Shown here piece after piece: positions 1 through 10,830 of a DNA stretch of 64,000 nucleotides. The notes beneath the pieces were generated by a model. It was given only the letters and a program-made list of their open reading frames with translations. It made no database searches and had not been told where the DNA came from. The DNA lies in contig NC_135570.1 in NCBI RefSeq assembly GCF_964340395.1, forward strand, positions 10,532,822 through 10,596,821, read 5' to 3'. The translations under genes and the position numbers were made by a program. Source of the DNA: Glandiceps talaboti (lineage: Eukaryota > Hemichordata > Enteropneusta > Spengelidae). The first letter of the stretch is position 1. The number at the start of each line of letters is the position of its first letter.

Positions 1-579
1 GGCATCATTACTACACTTAATGCTTTAGCAGGGGCGGGATAAGGAATAGTTTTGTTACAACACTTATAGAAGTGTTAGAATCTCTATTCTACACACCCCA
101 TCACAGCAATAGAACACTCCAGTTTCTAAAAGATTAGAAGAAACCATTTTTGCTTGGAAGGGAAGGCAGCAGACGAGTTGTTATATCTCACCTGTCAAAC
201 CCATCATGCACATACTGCATCAGATCAGCCCTAAGTGTAATGGAAAATGCCAAATAAATTGAATATGGTTATTTTTCACTTAGATATTTTAAACATAATA
301 GTGTCTCTACACACACAGACTATTGTGTCGAACAGGGCATCTCATAAAGAGCAACTTTCACACATATCCCACAATGCAATGTAATATGCAGATTCTGTGA
401 TACTATGATTGGCATGTTGAAGTTTGCACTGCAAAAACAGCTCTTGACAGGCAAGATGTTTGCAGGAAAATAAATAGCGCCAATGCTGTTGTAGCACAAC
501 TGTACAGTTTTAAAAAATTGTTTATCCACATGCTGATCCACACTATGTATACATTTGTACGTATTTATTTGCTGAATGT

Positions 580-987
580 TGCCTATCGACCAAGTACTTT
601 TTGAGATACAAGTTTTTTACCAAAGTTCTCATTTTTACACCAAATTTGCATATCACCGATGAGATCATTATATCCTTAACATTTCTTCATCTATACATCC
701 CCAGATGCATCACCATCAAATATCGGCTCAATCTGTATCGTAGTTTTGGAATTAAACCTCTTTGACCAAAAAGTCACATTTTTAGACCTAATTTGCATAT
801 CACTAACAGAATCACCACATCATATATACCCCTAAGAATGTTCCCACCAAATCTCAGGCCAATCTGCCCAGTAGTTTTGGAGTTTCAGTTTTTTGACCCA
901 AAACACACATCTCTGATGTGATCAGTTTCATCTATACACCAAAGTAATGTCCCCCCACCAAATACCAAGGTAATCGGTCCAACGGTC

Positions 988-1068
<81 letters not shown>

Positions 1069-1075
1069 GACAGAC
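580..1075. repeat. Degenerate about 150-bp tandem repeat ending in (CA)n(CAGA)n
   Basis: Three related units carry ACCAAATTTGCATATCAC, ACCAAAT...GGCCAATCTG and GTAGTTTTGGA. They run into a CA microsatellite (992-1064) and a CAGA stretch. This looks like a repeat family whose 3' end seeds the microsatellite. Confidence 0.55.
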
Positions 1076-1632
1076 ATTTTGCCATGCCTATAGCACTCTT
1101 GAATCACAGTTCAATTGTGCTAATAATTTCTTATTTTGAGATTGTACTTAATTTAAAATTTCTAGAATGGTACCACTGTTGGTGACAAAATTGTAGAACA
1201 CTTGGTGATCACGTGTATATTCTGTAAAGTGCATCAAAGAAGCAATTTTCCGATAAGAATTATTTCTAATTGTGCATAGAGTGTAGTGATGCTATCACTT
1301 TTTGGTTGGCTGCTAATGATCCGTGTAATTCATGTCATGCCAGAGTGTATAGTGTGTTGTGATTCCCGTTTTCTGAACTAAAAAAAACACACCGTTTTTA
1401 TCCTAAACCATGCTGTCAGTACAGAGTGGTAACAGTTTAAAAGTCACCCTGCAGCAATCCCAAGTCACAGTGCATTGTAGGAAATGTGTAAAAGTGAACA
1501 GAAAATGAACTTGTTGGTTTTACCTCGAGGATCTACCATATGGTACGCTTTCACGTCGGTTATATGCCATCGTCTGGGGGTTGAACTGTTTTTGAGAATT
1601 TGTAGCAGCTGCAGTAAAAGGATGGTTCTGTT

Positions 1633-2175
1633 GTGGAAATTGGTTTGACATACTTGTTGTTGTATTGTTTCCTAAAAAAACAAAAATATAAAAATTGTCA
1701 TAATTATATCAAATTTCCACCACATAAACAAAAGTGTGACTATTTTATTGAAATTTTAGATTTATGCCGGAAGGAACATTTCCTATTGTTGTTGGTATTC
1801 TGGTCCATTCACGTTTGTTACTGGTACTACACTGTGTACTGTTGTCTGAGTCATTTTAGTTTTATTGTCCTCACAATATGTACACTCAAAAATAAACATG
1901 GTACAATTCTAATTTTACAATGGACTCACACCACTTTGAACACGTTTGACATTTCAGCATACCTGAAAGAACCTGGGCCGAGCTTTGTAGGAGATAATAT
2001 TTCTGTTTTGGGTAAAGTTCTAAACAATAATCTTTATCAATGTAGCCTGTATTCTAACATTTCTAACTCTAATGTTAATGGCCTTCTACATTTTGATTGG
2101 CTTATAAAACAGACTAGGGTACACAACATATATACTGGGCAGTGTTCTTCTGTTTTGTCATGGTGGGTACTCTAA
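1633..2175 (+). other. 180-codon open frame, unrecognised
   Basis: This is the longest open frame in the window that does not consist of simple repeats. It starts at an ATG, is rich in Leu, Ile, Tyr and Cys, and has no recognised motif. An AATAAA lies about 50 bp after the stop (near 2227). It is antisense to the ZMIZ1-like gene, inside its intron. In about 128 kb of two-strand AT-rich sequence, one open frame this long is close to what chance allows. Confidence 0.12.
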
Positions 2176-2635
2176 CATCCCTAACCTGGTTGTTACTCTT
2201 GTCTCCTTCACGTTATTGGAGTTACAAATAAAGTTATGGTACATGATAAATATTGTGTCTATTGTTCTTTAATTTTGCAATTATTTTGTTCTCTTGATTT
2301 TACATATTATTATTGTAGGTTTTTTTTTGTACTGATCACAAGAGCACGTTTTATTCACTTAACACAGTATAATTACTGTTATACATGTTTCAAAATTATC
2401 CGTCATGACAAATTTTGAAACTGAAAATTTATCAAATATGATATTTTTGACTGGGATATAGTTTATTTCAGAAGTGAGGTTTACATCTGACACAAATGAG
2501 TTTCTAGGACTGCAATGATTATTTACACCAATGTGGTACTTTGTATGACTATATCCCATAATAGTATGACAATCCCATCATGCAGTAGTGCCAGTGTGGT
2601 ACATACACTTGAGGTATGCAAGATACAACATTACA

Positions 2636-2758
2636 GTGGCCATATGGATGAGGATTGGGTATTTCTTTTGGATCACTAATTTATATATTTAAACAATTTT
2701 ATCATGGCTTCCTACTTGAAAAATCAATGTGAAACAACATTGACTAAGTCTGTATTTG
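2636..2758. repeat. Dispersed repeat, copy 1
   Basis: AGTGGCCATAT...GATGAG and then TCATGGCTTCCTACTTGA, GAAACAACATTGACTAAGTC recur at 49620-49716. Confidence 0.6.
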
Positions 2759-2799
2759 TAACTCGATAAATGGTAAATAGCTGAAAAAATGTGTAAAAC

Positions 2800-2827
2800 G
2801 TTTGTTATTGTACGTACAATAACAAAC
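2800..2827. repeat. 28-bp perfect palindrome
   Basis: GTTTGTTATTGTAC is followed immediately by its own reverse complement with no loop. With one mismatch it extends to 2794-2833. Confidence 0.9.
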
Positions 2828-3340
2828 ATTTTAGACATTTATTATGATTTTGCAATTTGTTAAGTTACAAACACACAAGGACTTGGTATAATGTATGTTT
2901 CATATATATAGCCACTCCAATGCCAGGCTATCAGCCAGCTCTCATTGTTTAGAAGCCTGATTGAGCTGAACAGCTCAAGGTATCTTTCTGTCTATTGATG
3001 CATTCACAAGAGTGTTTGCAGTGTTCTCTGGGGCTGTACTTTTCAATGGAAGTGCAGCAAAAACGCTGCAAGCATGACTGCAAATATTCTGAACACCAAC
3101 TCTGGCACTCATACGTTGTTATTGTTACATAATTTTATCTAAAACAGCAAAATTCTGTACACCTTTTTAGTGTATTTGTATGATTTTGTATACAAGTCAA
3201 ACACACTCATCTGCATACAAGTATCTGAGAAATTAAAGGTTTTTGGTATTGCACTGCTATGCAGATACAAATGGTATGCGAGTGCATCGATACAAGTAAT
3301 TTCTGGTACATATATATAATAAGTACAAGCATTGTCTTAC

Positions 3341-3465
3341 CTCCTGGTGTGAGTGAGTTATTATTCATTGGGTTGGAATTATTCGGTTGTACAGAACCCC
3401 ATACAGTTGTGACAACACTTAGAGACTGTGCCTGTTGTTGCTGCTGCCATGATCCTGAAGTATCG
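3341..3465 (-). CDS. ZMIZ1: ZMIZ1-like, fifth coding exon
   Basis: This exon has 125 nt, phase 2 to 1, acceptor ATTGTTTACAG and donor GGAG|GTAAGA. It encodes DTSGSWQQQQQAQ followed by SLSVVTTVWG, a block shared exactly with vertebrate ZMIZ1 (SLSVVTTVWG). It continues with an Asn/Pro-rich stretch ending NNNSLTPG, where human has NPMNPG. The five-glutamine run replaces the WQQNTNQ of vertebrates. The next exon must start with two bases completing a Gly or similar codon. I do not find it in the remaining 3.3 kb, so the gene continues beyond the left edge. Confidence 0.94.
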
Positions 3466-4516
3466 CTGTAAACAATAGAGCATGACACAACAATCAATAT
3501 TTTGACACAGACAAATGTTTCACTGGAGACACACAAGACAAGTTGGAAATTTAATCAAAGTACTCCACCCCTTCCCACCCTCCCCATTTCTATTTGTAAC
3601 ACAATCCTATCTTCTCCCCTCATCATACTACCTCCCCTTCTTAACCTCATGGTGATGTATTCCCTTTGTCTTCCTCTCCCTCCTAGTATCTTCCAGTCCC
3701 ATTTCATCATGTTGAACCAAACTTGTGACACAAAATACATCATATTTCACTTTCCTGTAGACATAACATTTACCCCAATTACCCCTTAAAGGATGAATCA
3801 CTGGCAAATATCAGATTCCATGTGACCTGTCCTGACCATGATTGTAAACTCCCCCCTTCCACCCCCTCTCAAGAGACCCTCCCTTCCCTCCAATCTCACT
3901 TCATCTTTTTGAACTGTCCCGACCTTACATTGTCTGTAAACTCCCTTTCCATCCCCTCTAAGAGACCTTCCCCTCCCTCCAATCTCACTTAATCTTCTTG
4001 AACTCTCCCCTCACCTTCAACCTCATTTTTTCACATACACACAAGACGAGTTTCTGTCTGACTTAAATGTGACCTTGTCTGACCAAGTGTGACCTCAGTT
4101 GAACTAACTCACAATCTATTTCCAAATGACCAGTATAACCAGTTTTTAATGGTTGTACAAAGCCCACTTACTCTGGCATATATGAAAGCTTGCATCAATT
4201 TATGCAAACACCCACACTTCAAATCACCTATGTCATCATTGGGGTTGCAGCACTCTGGGTTGCAGTGTTTAGTGTTTAAGTAAATGACAGAAGACAGTCC
4301 ACAGATTGAAACACCAAAATTATACATATGATGGTTGAGGAAAACCAAACTGAGGGTGATTCTCTGTTCATTGTTCTCGTCTGAGGTGTGCAGGTATATT
4401 GCTGTCTCTAAGGTAGTAACTTGGACTATACCATTTCTCTGGGATGAGAAGTCAGTATTGCTTGGATTGTTCCATTTCTATTGGGGAGAAAGGAAGTTTT
4501 AACTTTGTATACTCAC

Positions 4517-4652
4517 CTCGGAGGTACAGGAGGCAGATTCTGTTTCATTGGGGCATGCATGGAGCTAGATTTACCAGAATCTGGATTGCGATTTTTCTGG
4601 TGTCGTAACAAAAGTAATCTGCCTAAGTCCTCGCACCATAGGGATAGCATAG
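4517..4652 (-). CDS. ZMIZ1: ZMIZ1-like, fourth coding exon
   Basis: This exon has 136 nt, phase 1 to 2, acceptor TTTATTTGACAG and donor CGAG|GTGAGT. It encodes [20 protein letters not shown] followed by a polar linker, and ends in PPVPPR. Human ZMIZ1 has [20 protein letters not shown] here. It completes the helical N-terminal domain and enters the low-complexity region. The linker (NRNPDSGKSSS, then Met/Pro-rich) is diverged and shorter than in vertebrates. The phase-1 end of the third exon (GCA G) joins CT to give Ala, as expected. Confidence 0.95.
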
Positions 4653-4721
4653 CTGTCAAATAAATACAAAAAATATGGTCAAAATTTGGTTGAAAGATTT
4701 GCAATTCCTTCTGATCCATGT

Positions 4722-5095
4722 GCATACATGCATACATACATACATACATACATACATACATACATACATACATACATACATACATACATACATACATACA
4801 TACATACATACATTACTTAAGTACATGCATACAAATGTACATACATACATACATACATACATACATACATACATACATACATCCATACATACATACATAC
4901 ATACATCCATCCATACATACACACACACACACATATATACATCCATACATACTGACCTATAATATACATACATACATATTTCATACATACATACATACAT
5001 ACATACATACATACATACATACACACAGACTGAGAGACATACACAGAGATTGACATCTTGTATATTATTTCATACATACATACATACACACAGAC
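4722..5095. repeat. (CATA)n / (CA)n microsatellite cluster
   Basis: Several CATA tracts are interrupted by short unique blocks. A 3' block GACTGAGAGACA...GAGATTGACATCTTGT occurs twice. Long open frames of His-Thr-Tyr-Ile or Tyr-Val-Cys-Met on both strands are repeat artefacts. Confidence 0.95.
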
Positions 5096-7077
5096 TGAGA
5101 GACACACACAGAGATTGACATCTTGTCTAATATAAGGTATAACTCATATATTTACTCAGAAATCATGTAAATCAGATAATGATTAAATGAATGTGAACTG
5201 GCACAGGAACTGTTGATTCACCATCAATGTACATTGTAGTATTCATGTAACATATGGTGATCAAAGTAATTATATATTCTCACTAAATTATAACACACTG
5301 ACATTTATACAAATATAGAATTTAAATCAGCTATTTTAGACTCTGTAATACGATATCATCTCCATTTCATGCGACACCCTTGTCATCTCTCTCAATTTAC
5401 ACTTTGAGTCCTCAATTTGACCTTGGCCTTGCCTGCCGCCACCAAATGGATATCTCATTTTAAACACATGTTCAATGTCAAGTTGATGCCGTTCAAGGCA
5501 AACACCTAATGAAATACATGTACCAACAAAAACTGGAGACACTGTACACTGAAGTAACTATTTATGCCTTGCGTTAGAAGTCACATTTAGGAAATAATCT
5601 CACTTATCACTATTACTGTGAATGTGACATGAATATTAAAATGAATGAGAGTTAAAGAATTGACCTTAGTATTCTGGTCTCTTATCTGATCACAATATTT
5701 TCTGTTCATTTGACAAAAGAACTCCATGTCATTGTAAAACCATTGATGTGAAGGCACAATAAAATACAATGTATTTTCAAAATCTGAGTCAGATTTTTGA
5801 TATTTGCCAAACTTGTTTAAGAATTGGACATAATTTTGAATTCATTTTATTTTTCATCCCAAAGATAGAATTTGTCACAATGAACAAAATTTTTGACAAC
5901 ACAGAATAAAATATTTTTTTTGAAATTCATTTATTTGGGGTAGGTACAAAATGAACAAGTTGGAGCAGAAAGTAATCTAATTAGAAGAATGTGTGGTTTC
6001 ATGGCCTCTTTATGTGTGCATGAAATGCAAGGGCAACATCTAATTTGTTTGTGAAAGTAAACTATTATGTAAAGAGGCCACATAGTTCTTCTTATCAAAT
6101 TATGGAATGTATTACAATATAAGTCTCTGTACTTCCAACATCAGTGTTATTACATGTAATCCAATTCACTTGTTTACCCCCCTTCCCCCACCATTTCTGA
6201 CAGATTCTGTTCGTCCACGGTCTGATGTTTGCAGTTGTAGTATAATTGTCACTAACAAGTGAAAGGTTGTCTCCCTCACAACAGTACAAAATTAGCATCG
6301 GACACTGCTTATCAAGGTTTTCTGACTCAGTCACCTCTGTGTCTCACTTTATTATGGCTCAGGATTGGAACATATTTAGTGAATCACAATAAATGTATTA
6401 TCTCAGTTGTACCATGTAAACATAATCTATTATTACCCCATAAGTCTGCTTTCCCAAATACATATACACCTAAAGTACCGGTATTACAATTTGTACATCT
6501 ACCATACAAGGGAGAAATATGTGATGATAATAATTTATAAATTTTTACTGAAAGTGGTGATGAATGCATTGTTAGGTCAACAATAACATGGTACCAACTA
6601 CTCTATCAATTCTAGAGGCAATATGGCAAGACTTTCAAGGTTGCCATAGTAACAACAGAATGTAGAATTAGTATGTGCAAATAATGTTATAAAAATACGA
6701 TAATACAAATACTGACTTTATTCATATTTCTTTTCACAATCTATCTTTTGTATAATTCCTGCATATCTTTTTTAATGTCTGTCATATTATTTCAAGGTTC
6801 AGTACTTTTTTCAAAACAATGGTTACAATTTTTTTTCCCAAAAAGGCTAAATTTGCTATATTTTATAAATAATATTCAAAATCTTCTGTCAAAAAAGTGT
6901 TCAAGAAATTCTGCACAAAATACAGACCATGAAAAGTATAATAACTATTAACTTGAGATTCACGACAATTTTGAAATTATTTGATGCAAAATCACCTTTT
7001 TTTATATTCAAAATATTGTATCAACAACTTTCAAATTGTGACGGTTATAATGAACAGAAGTAAACCACATATTTCGA

Positions 7078-7191
7078 TGTTATTCCCCAATATTTTTCCC
7101 TCATCCTCACTAGTCACTAGACCAGTAGTGACAAAACCCTTAGGTCACAAGGATTTTCCAGCTGAATGAAGAAAAATATTGGAGAATAACA
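7078..7191. mobile_element. Fold-back MITE family D, copy 1
   Basis: Both ends read TGTTATTCYCCAATATTTTT inward. The centre has CACTAG...CTAG and GTGACAAAACCCTTAGGTCAC. The whole of this short element is nearly one hairpin. Confidence 0.6.
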
Positions 7192-8336
7192 AATATATCA
7201 GCACCAGTACATAAAAACAAAATAGGGAAAAGTAATTTTGAGCATTTTGACTCATATTTCAACCACAGCAGAACAAATGACATAGACGCACGTTGTAGAA
7301 CCAGGATATAAATTCCATATTTTTAGCATAATGATTGTAGGCACAATCAGTAAACCAAAATTAATTAATTCTGTCCACAATTAACACAAATTAAGATAAA
7401 TGTAAAATACTGTTGCAACATAACCACACAAAGGCGTACACGATGACTTAACAATAGGAAATTAATATCTAGTTTAGATTTGCACATAACAAAGAATGTA
7501 TGATGTAATCATGTACCTTCCTATTCATACATCAAATGAATGGTATAATAACTCATGAATATATCATACATAATTTCTATCATATTAAATTATTTGTTGT
7601 CTTTTTCAACACACAAACAAGTCAACCCATCACATTTTCTCTGACAGAAAATTAAGTTGACACGATTTCCGATGACAAAAAAAATTAATGAGCGATATAT
7701 AGTTATAATGAATATCACACACATGGTTTTCATCCCGTTTTTTTTTAAAATCAAAATATGTCTTTCAGATTCGTTTTCTTAAGACAAAAAATCTGATTTT
7801 TTCGGAAAAAATCTTTTGAAAAAAATCCTTCAAAGTGATGCAAGAACTGGACAGCAGGATTTAGATAAAAACTTGTGAGCTACATCCCTTTTTTCTTTAC
7901 TCATTAAGTAATTGACAAATCAAATACATAAAAATAAACCAAGGGTGCCCTTAGAGAATGATAAAATTCTAGACTATTTATTTCATTACAATATCGTATC
8001 TCCACAAGTGCTTCCTTCCAAGGGGTTATTTAGTTTCACATCAAGAAATTGATTGACAAAATAGATGATCATTCTGTTGAATCACCGATATGTTAATTTG
8101 AAATGTACACATAAAATTCATCCCATATCATATCACACATAATACATATTCATTACAATTTATAATATGAACTAAATACATAGACTGAAAGATCCATTAC
8201 TGTTTCACACTATAAAACCACAAGTACCAACTCAATGGATTCTTCTCTTTAATACGCACTAAGCTACACCCCCAAAAATATGTTGAAGTCCAAAGCAGCA
8301 AAGATGACATTTTAAGGTAATAACAGATATCAAATG

Positions 8337-10830
8337 TTAGTAATTTATTTGACAAAAGAGGTCACATGACAAGGGGAAAGCTGACCCTGCAGAATGGGGA
8401 AACAGCAACATGTACTGTTATGCAGTCACAATAATTTCTAAATGTACCAACTACCTCGGAGTTGCTGGTATCTCCATTTCCCTTCACAATATTTTATAAT
8501 AATGTCACAGTTTTTATGAACAGATGGTGGAAAATACAGACTGGACTTCTCTACTTCATTGTTTTCGGTTTTCAATGACTTTGATAATAAAAATAAGAAA
8601 TTAATATATTTACAAAATTTACAAGTTTAGGGCAAAAAAAAAAGAGAATTGTTTCTGGTCAGTGTGCACATCACTTCAATACCCCTGTGTCTATCCTTTT
8701 TTTTATTTGTTTGTCCAGCCCATGCAGAGTGCAGATCTGGGGGGAAACACAAAAATAACCCTTCCTACATTAATTACTGCTTCAGTGGAGACAATTGCAG
8801 AGCCAATCATGAACAAGCAAATGACATCTTGCATCCTTGTTTTCAAGTACAACAGCATTGAATCTCTGGATCACAGAACACAAATATTTTATGCTATTCT
8901 GACAATGACTATTAATTTTGTAGGTTGCAATTTTGGGTCAAAGGTCTGTTTAATTTGTCTGCAAGGCTGAATATTTCTAACCGGCCCATGGATATGAGCA
9001 CTTTACAATTTAAAATTCAAAATATTTCTAAAATGGCCAATATTTTGACCAAGAGTTCTGCCATTTTGTCGGCAACGTACTGCCGTACATTTGTAACATG
9101 TGACTAGTGGATTGTACATAACAATGAATCGTTCAGTCTGGTTTATACGAGTATATGTATGAGCCAACCAGTATATCACCTTTGTACAGGGTTTGTATGA
9201 GCCAACCAGTACATCACCTTTGTACAAGGTTTGTATGAGCCAACCAGTACATCACCTTTGTACAAGGTTTGTATGAGCCAACCAGTACATCACCTTTGTA
9301 CAAGGTTTGTATGAGCCAACCAGTACATCACCTTTGTACAGGGTTTGTATGAGCCAACCAGTACATCACCTTTGTACAAGGTTTGTATGAGCCAACCAGT
9401 ACATCACCTTTGTACAAGGTTTGTATGAGCCAACCAGTACATCACCTTTGTACAAGGTTTGTATGAGCCAACCAGTACATCACCTTTGTACAAGGTTTGT
9501 ATGAGCCAACCAGTACATCACCTTTGTACAAGGTTTGTATGAGCCAACCAGTACATCACCTTTGTACAAGGTTTGTATGAGCCAACCAGTACATCACCTT
9601 TGTACAAGGTTTGAAAGAAAGCGCAAGTAAACACATATAACTAAAGCTTGAAAGGTAGAAGTTTGTTGACTATAAAAAAATCAATTTTTATTTTACGTGA
9701 CTGAGGAACATCAAACACATCTAAATAGTATCTAGATTGCACATTGTATATTGATTTGTAGAAGCCTCTCGTCATATCACAAATGCTCTTCTTTTTTTAG
9801 ACATCTTACAAAACAATCAATAGCAAGATAGCTAATAGTGATAGAAATTGAAACTACAATATTCATTCTCGTTTTCTTCAGATTTTAATCTTTCTCTACA
9901 ATATTTGGTTCAGATTTGAGATAACTAAACCGTCAAATTTTCCAAAACATTACTGTGTAACGAATCAGATATTTTTACCAGGTGAAGAAAAATACATTAA
10001 AAAAATTCTTAATGTTTCGAAGTCTATATGATTTTAACTTGTTACCAAATAATTTGTTCTGTAAGGACATGTTTTTATGAGAATTTTGAATACATTTGAG
10101 GAAAAAAAGTTTTGAAGTTGTCGAACATTTGATATGCAAAAAAAAAATTTCATGAATGATTACTGACCAGGTTATCACGAAATTTAGCTGTTTCAGTGCA
10201 AATATTCAATGTACTATCAGAAGGTTGGTATAAACAAACAATCCTTGCAAAATGATGAATTTGTTTTCGTTTTTATGGCTTACGATAAAAGCTATGTTGA
10301 CACACTTACATATAGTTGGATGAAAACACGATGGCATTGAGATCTAGTGGTAATTTAGTGAATCTGTGACTTTCCACCAGAGACAAAAGCTGGGACGGTA
10401 TCCCTGGAGACCCGACACTGTCATCGTTGAAATCTGTACAACTACAGTACATGCCTGCTTGATGATGGATCTGAGGCATAAACTACAAACAAAGCCATCA
10501 CTGACAACCCATACAACTGTTTCCTATTCTCCATATTTTTATTGTTATCATATTACTTTGTACCCTAACCAACATAAAATTGCTTCCATAAGATCAAGTC
10601 ACCAAAACCTGGTTTTCAAAGCGAATGACACACAAAAATTTTCCGTTAAAAAAAATCCACATCAATTTTAATTTTCAGTCATCGTTTTAGTCATATGTCA
10701 ATATTAAAATTTTTACGAGAATAAATTGCGACGTTTTCAATTTATGTGTATGTCAATAAAAATAATTTGAAGCGAGTTTACCTGATGGGACACCGAGGAA
10801 AAGTAATGACACCACAATAAATAATTTCAT
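8337..10830 (-). CDS. Putative nested gene: small secreted protein, seven exons (hypothetical)
   Basis: I recognise no family. Exons read on the minus strand: 10830-10782, 10433-10310, 10213-10168, 10058-9979, 9831-9810, 8578-8455 and 8386-8337 (stop TAA). All phases agree (0-1, 1-2, 2-0, 0-2, 2-0, 0-1, 1-stop), giving 164 codons. Exon 1 is MKLFIVVSLLFLGVPS, a textbook signal peptide. Exon 2 (124 nt, contains SPGIPSQLLSLVE) and exon 6 (124 nt, contains SSLYFPPSVHKNCDIIIKYC) look most protein-like. Seven cysteines lie in the mature part. Acceptors are good (e.g. TTTCCCCATTCTGCAG). Donors are mixed: GTAAGT for exon 2, but weak GTCAGT and GTAGTT for exons 3 and 6. Exon 5 is only 22 nt and the least certain. 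An ATTAAA signal lies at 8248-8253 and a TATA-like stretch about 45 bp upstream of the ATG. The chain lies wholly inside the 39-kb ZMIZ1-like intron, same strand. I chose some acceptors to fit the phase, so chance cannot be excluded. Confidence 0.4.
8630..8712. mobile_element. Degenerate left end of the Harbinger-like family
   Basis: From GGGCAAAAAAAAAA through TTTCTGGTCAG and on to AATACCCCTGTGTCTATCC, this matches the first about 80 bp of the 19802 element. CpG sites are decayed to TG/CA (CGCGTCGATCC has become TGTGTCTATCC). No right end is visible nearby. It lies within about 50 bp of the sixth exon of the putative nested gene. Confidence 0.65.
9157..9612. repeat. 38-bp minisatellite, exactly 12 copies
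   Basis: The unit begins GTATGAGCCAACCAGTACAT and ends TGTACAAGGTTT. Twelve uninterrupted head-to-tail copies fill 456 bp. Variation is minimal: the first copy has GTATAT, and two have AGGG for AAGG. Such homogeneity implies recent expansion. It lies in the fifth intron of the putative nested gene. Confidence 0.97.

Larger units (their letters stand above)
1..3340. other. Intron of the ZMIZ1-like gene (incomplete at left edge)
   Basis: This is the intron after the fifth coding exon. It contains the 580-1075 repeat, the 1633-2175 open frame, the 2636 dispersed repeat and the palindrome at 2800. Otherwise I see no conserved exon. Confidence 0.8.

Noticed and set aside
192-230. 39-nt segment with acceptor CATTACACTTAG and donor ACAG|GTGAGA, open frame ADLMQYVHDGFD
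   Set aside because: Its only open phase (2 to 2) does not fit the phase-1 end of the fifth ZMIZ1-like exon, and the peptide does not resemble ZMIZ1.
4513-5107. Several long open frames on both strands (Tyr-Val-Cys-Met and His-Thr-Tyr-Ile repeats)
   Set aside because: They are translations of (CATA)n and (CA)n. The same applies to 49656-49979, 51075-51731 and 52831-53442.
9157-9612. CRISPR-like look of regularly spaced repeats
   Set aside because: Units are contiguous with no unique spacers, and the DNA is metazoan.
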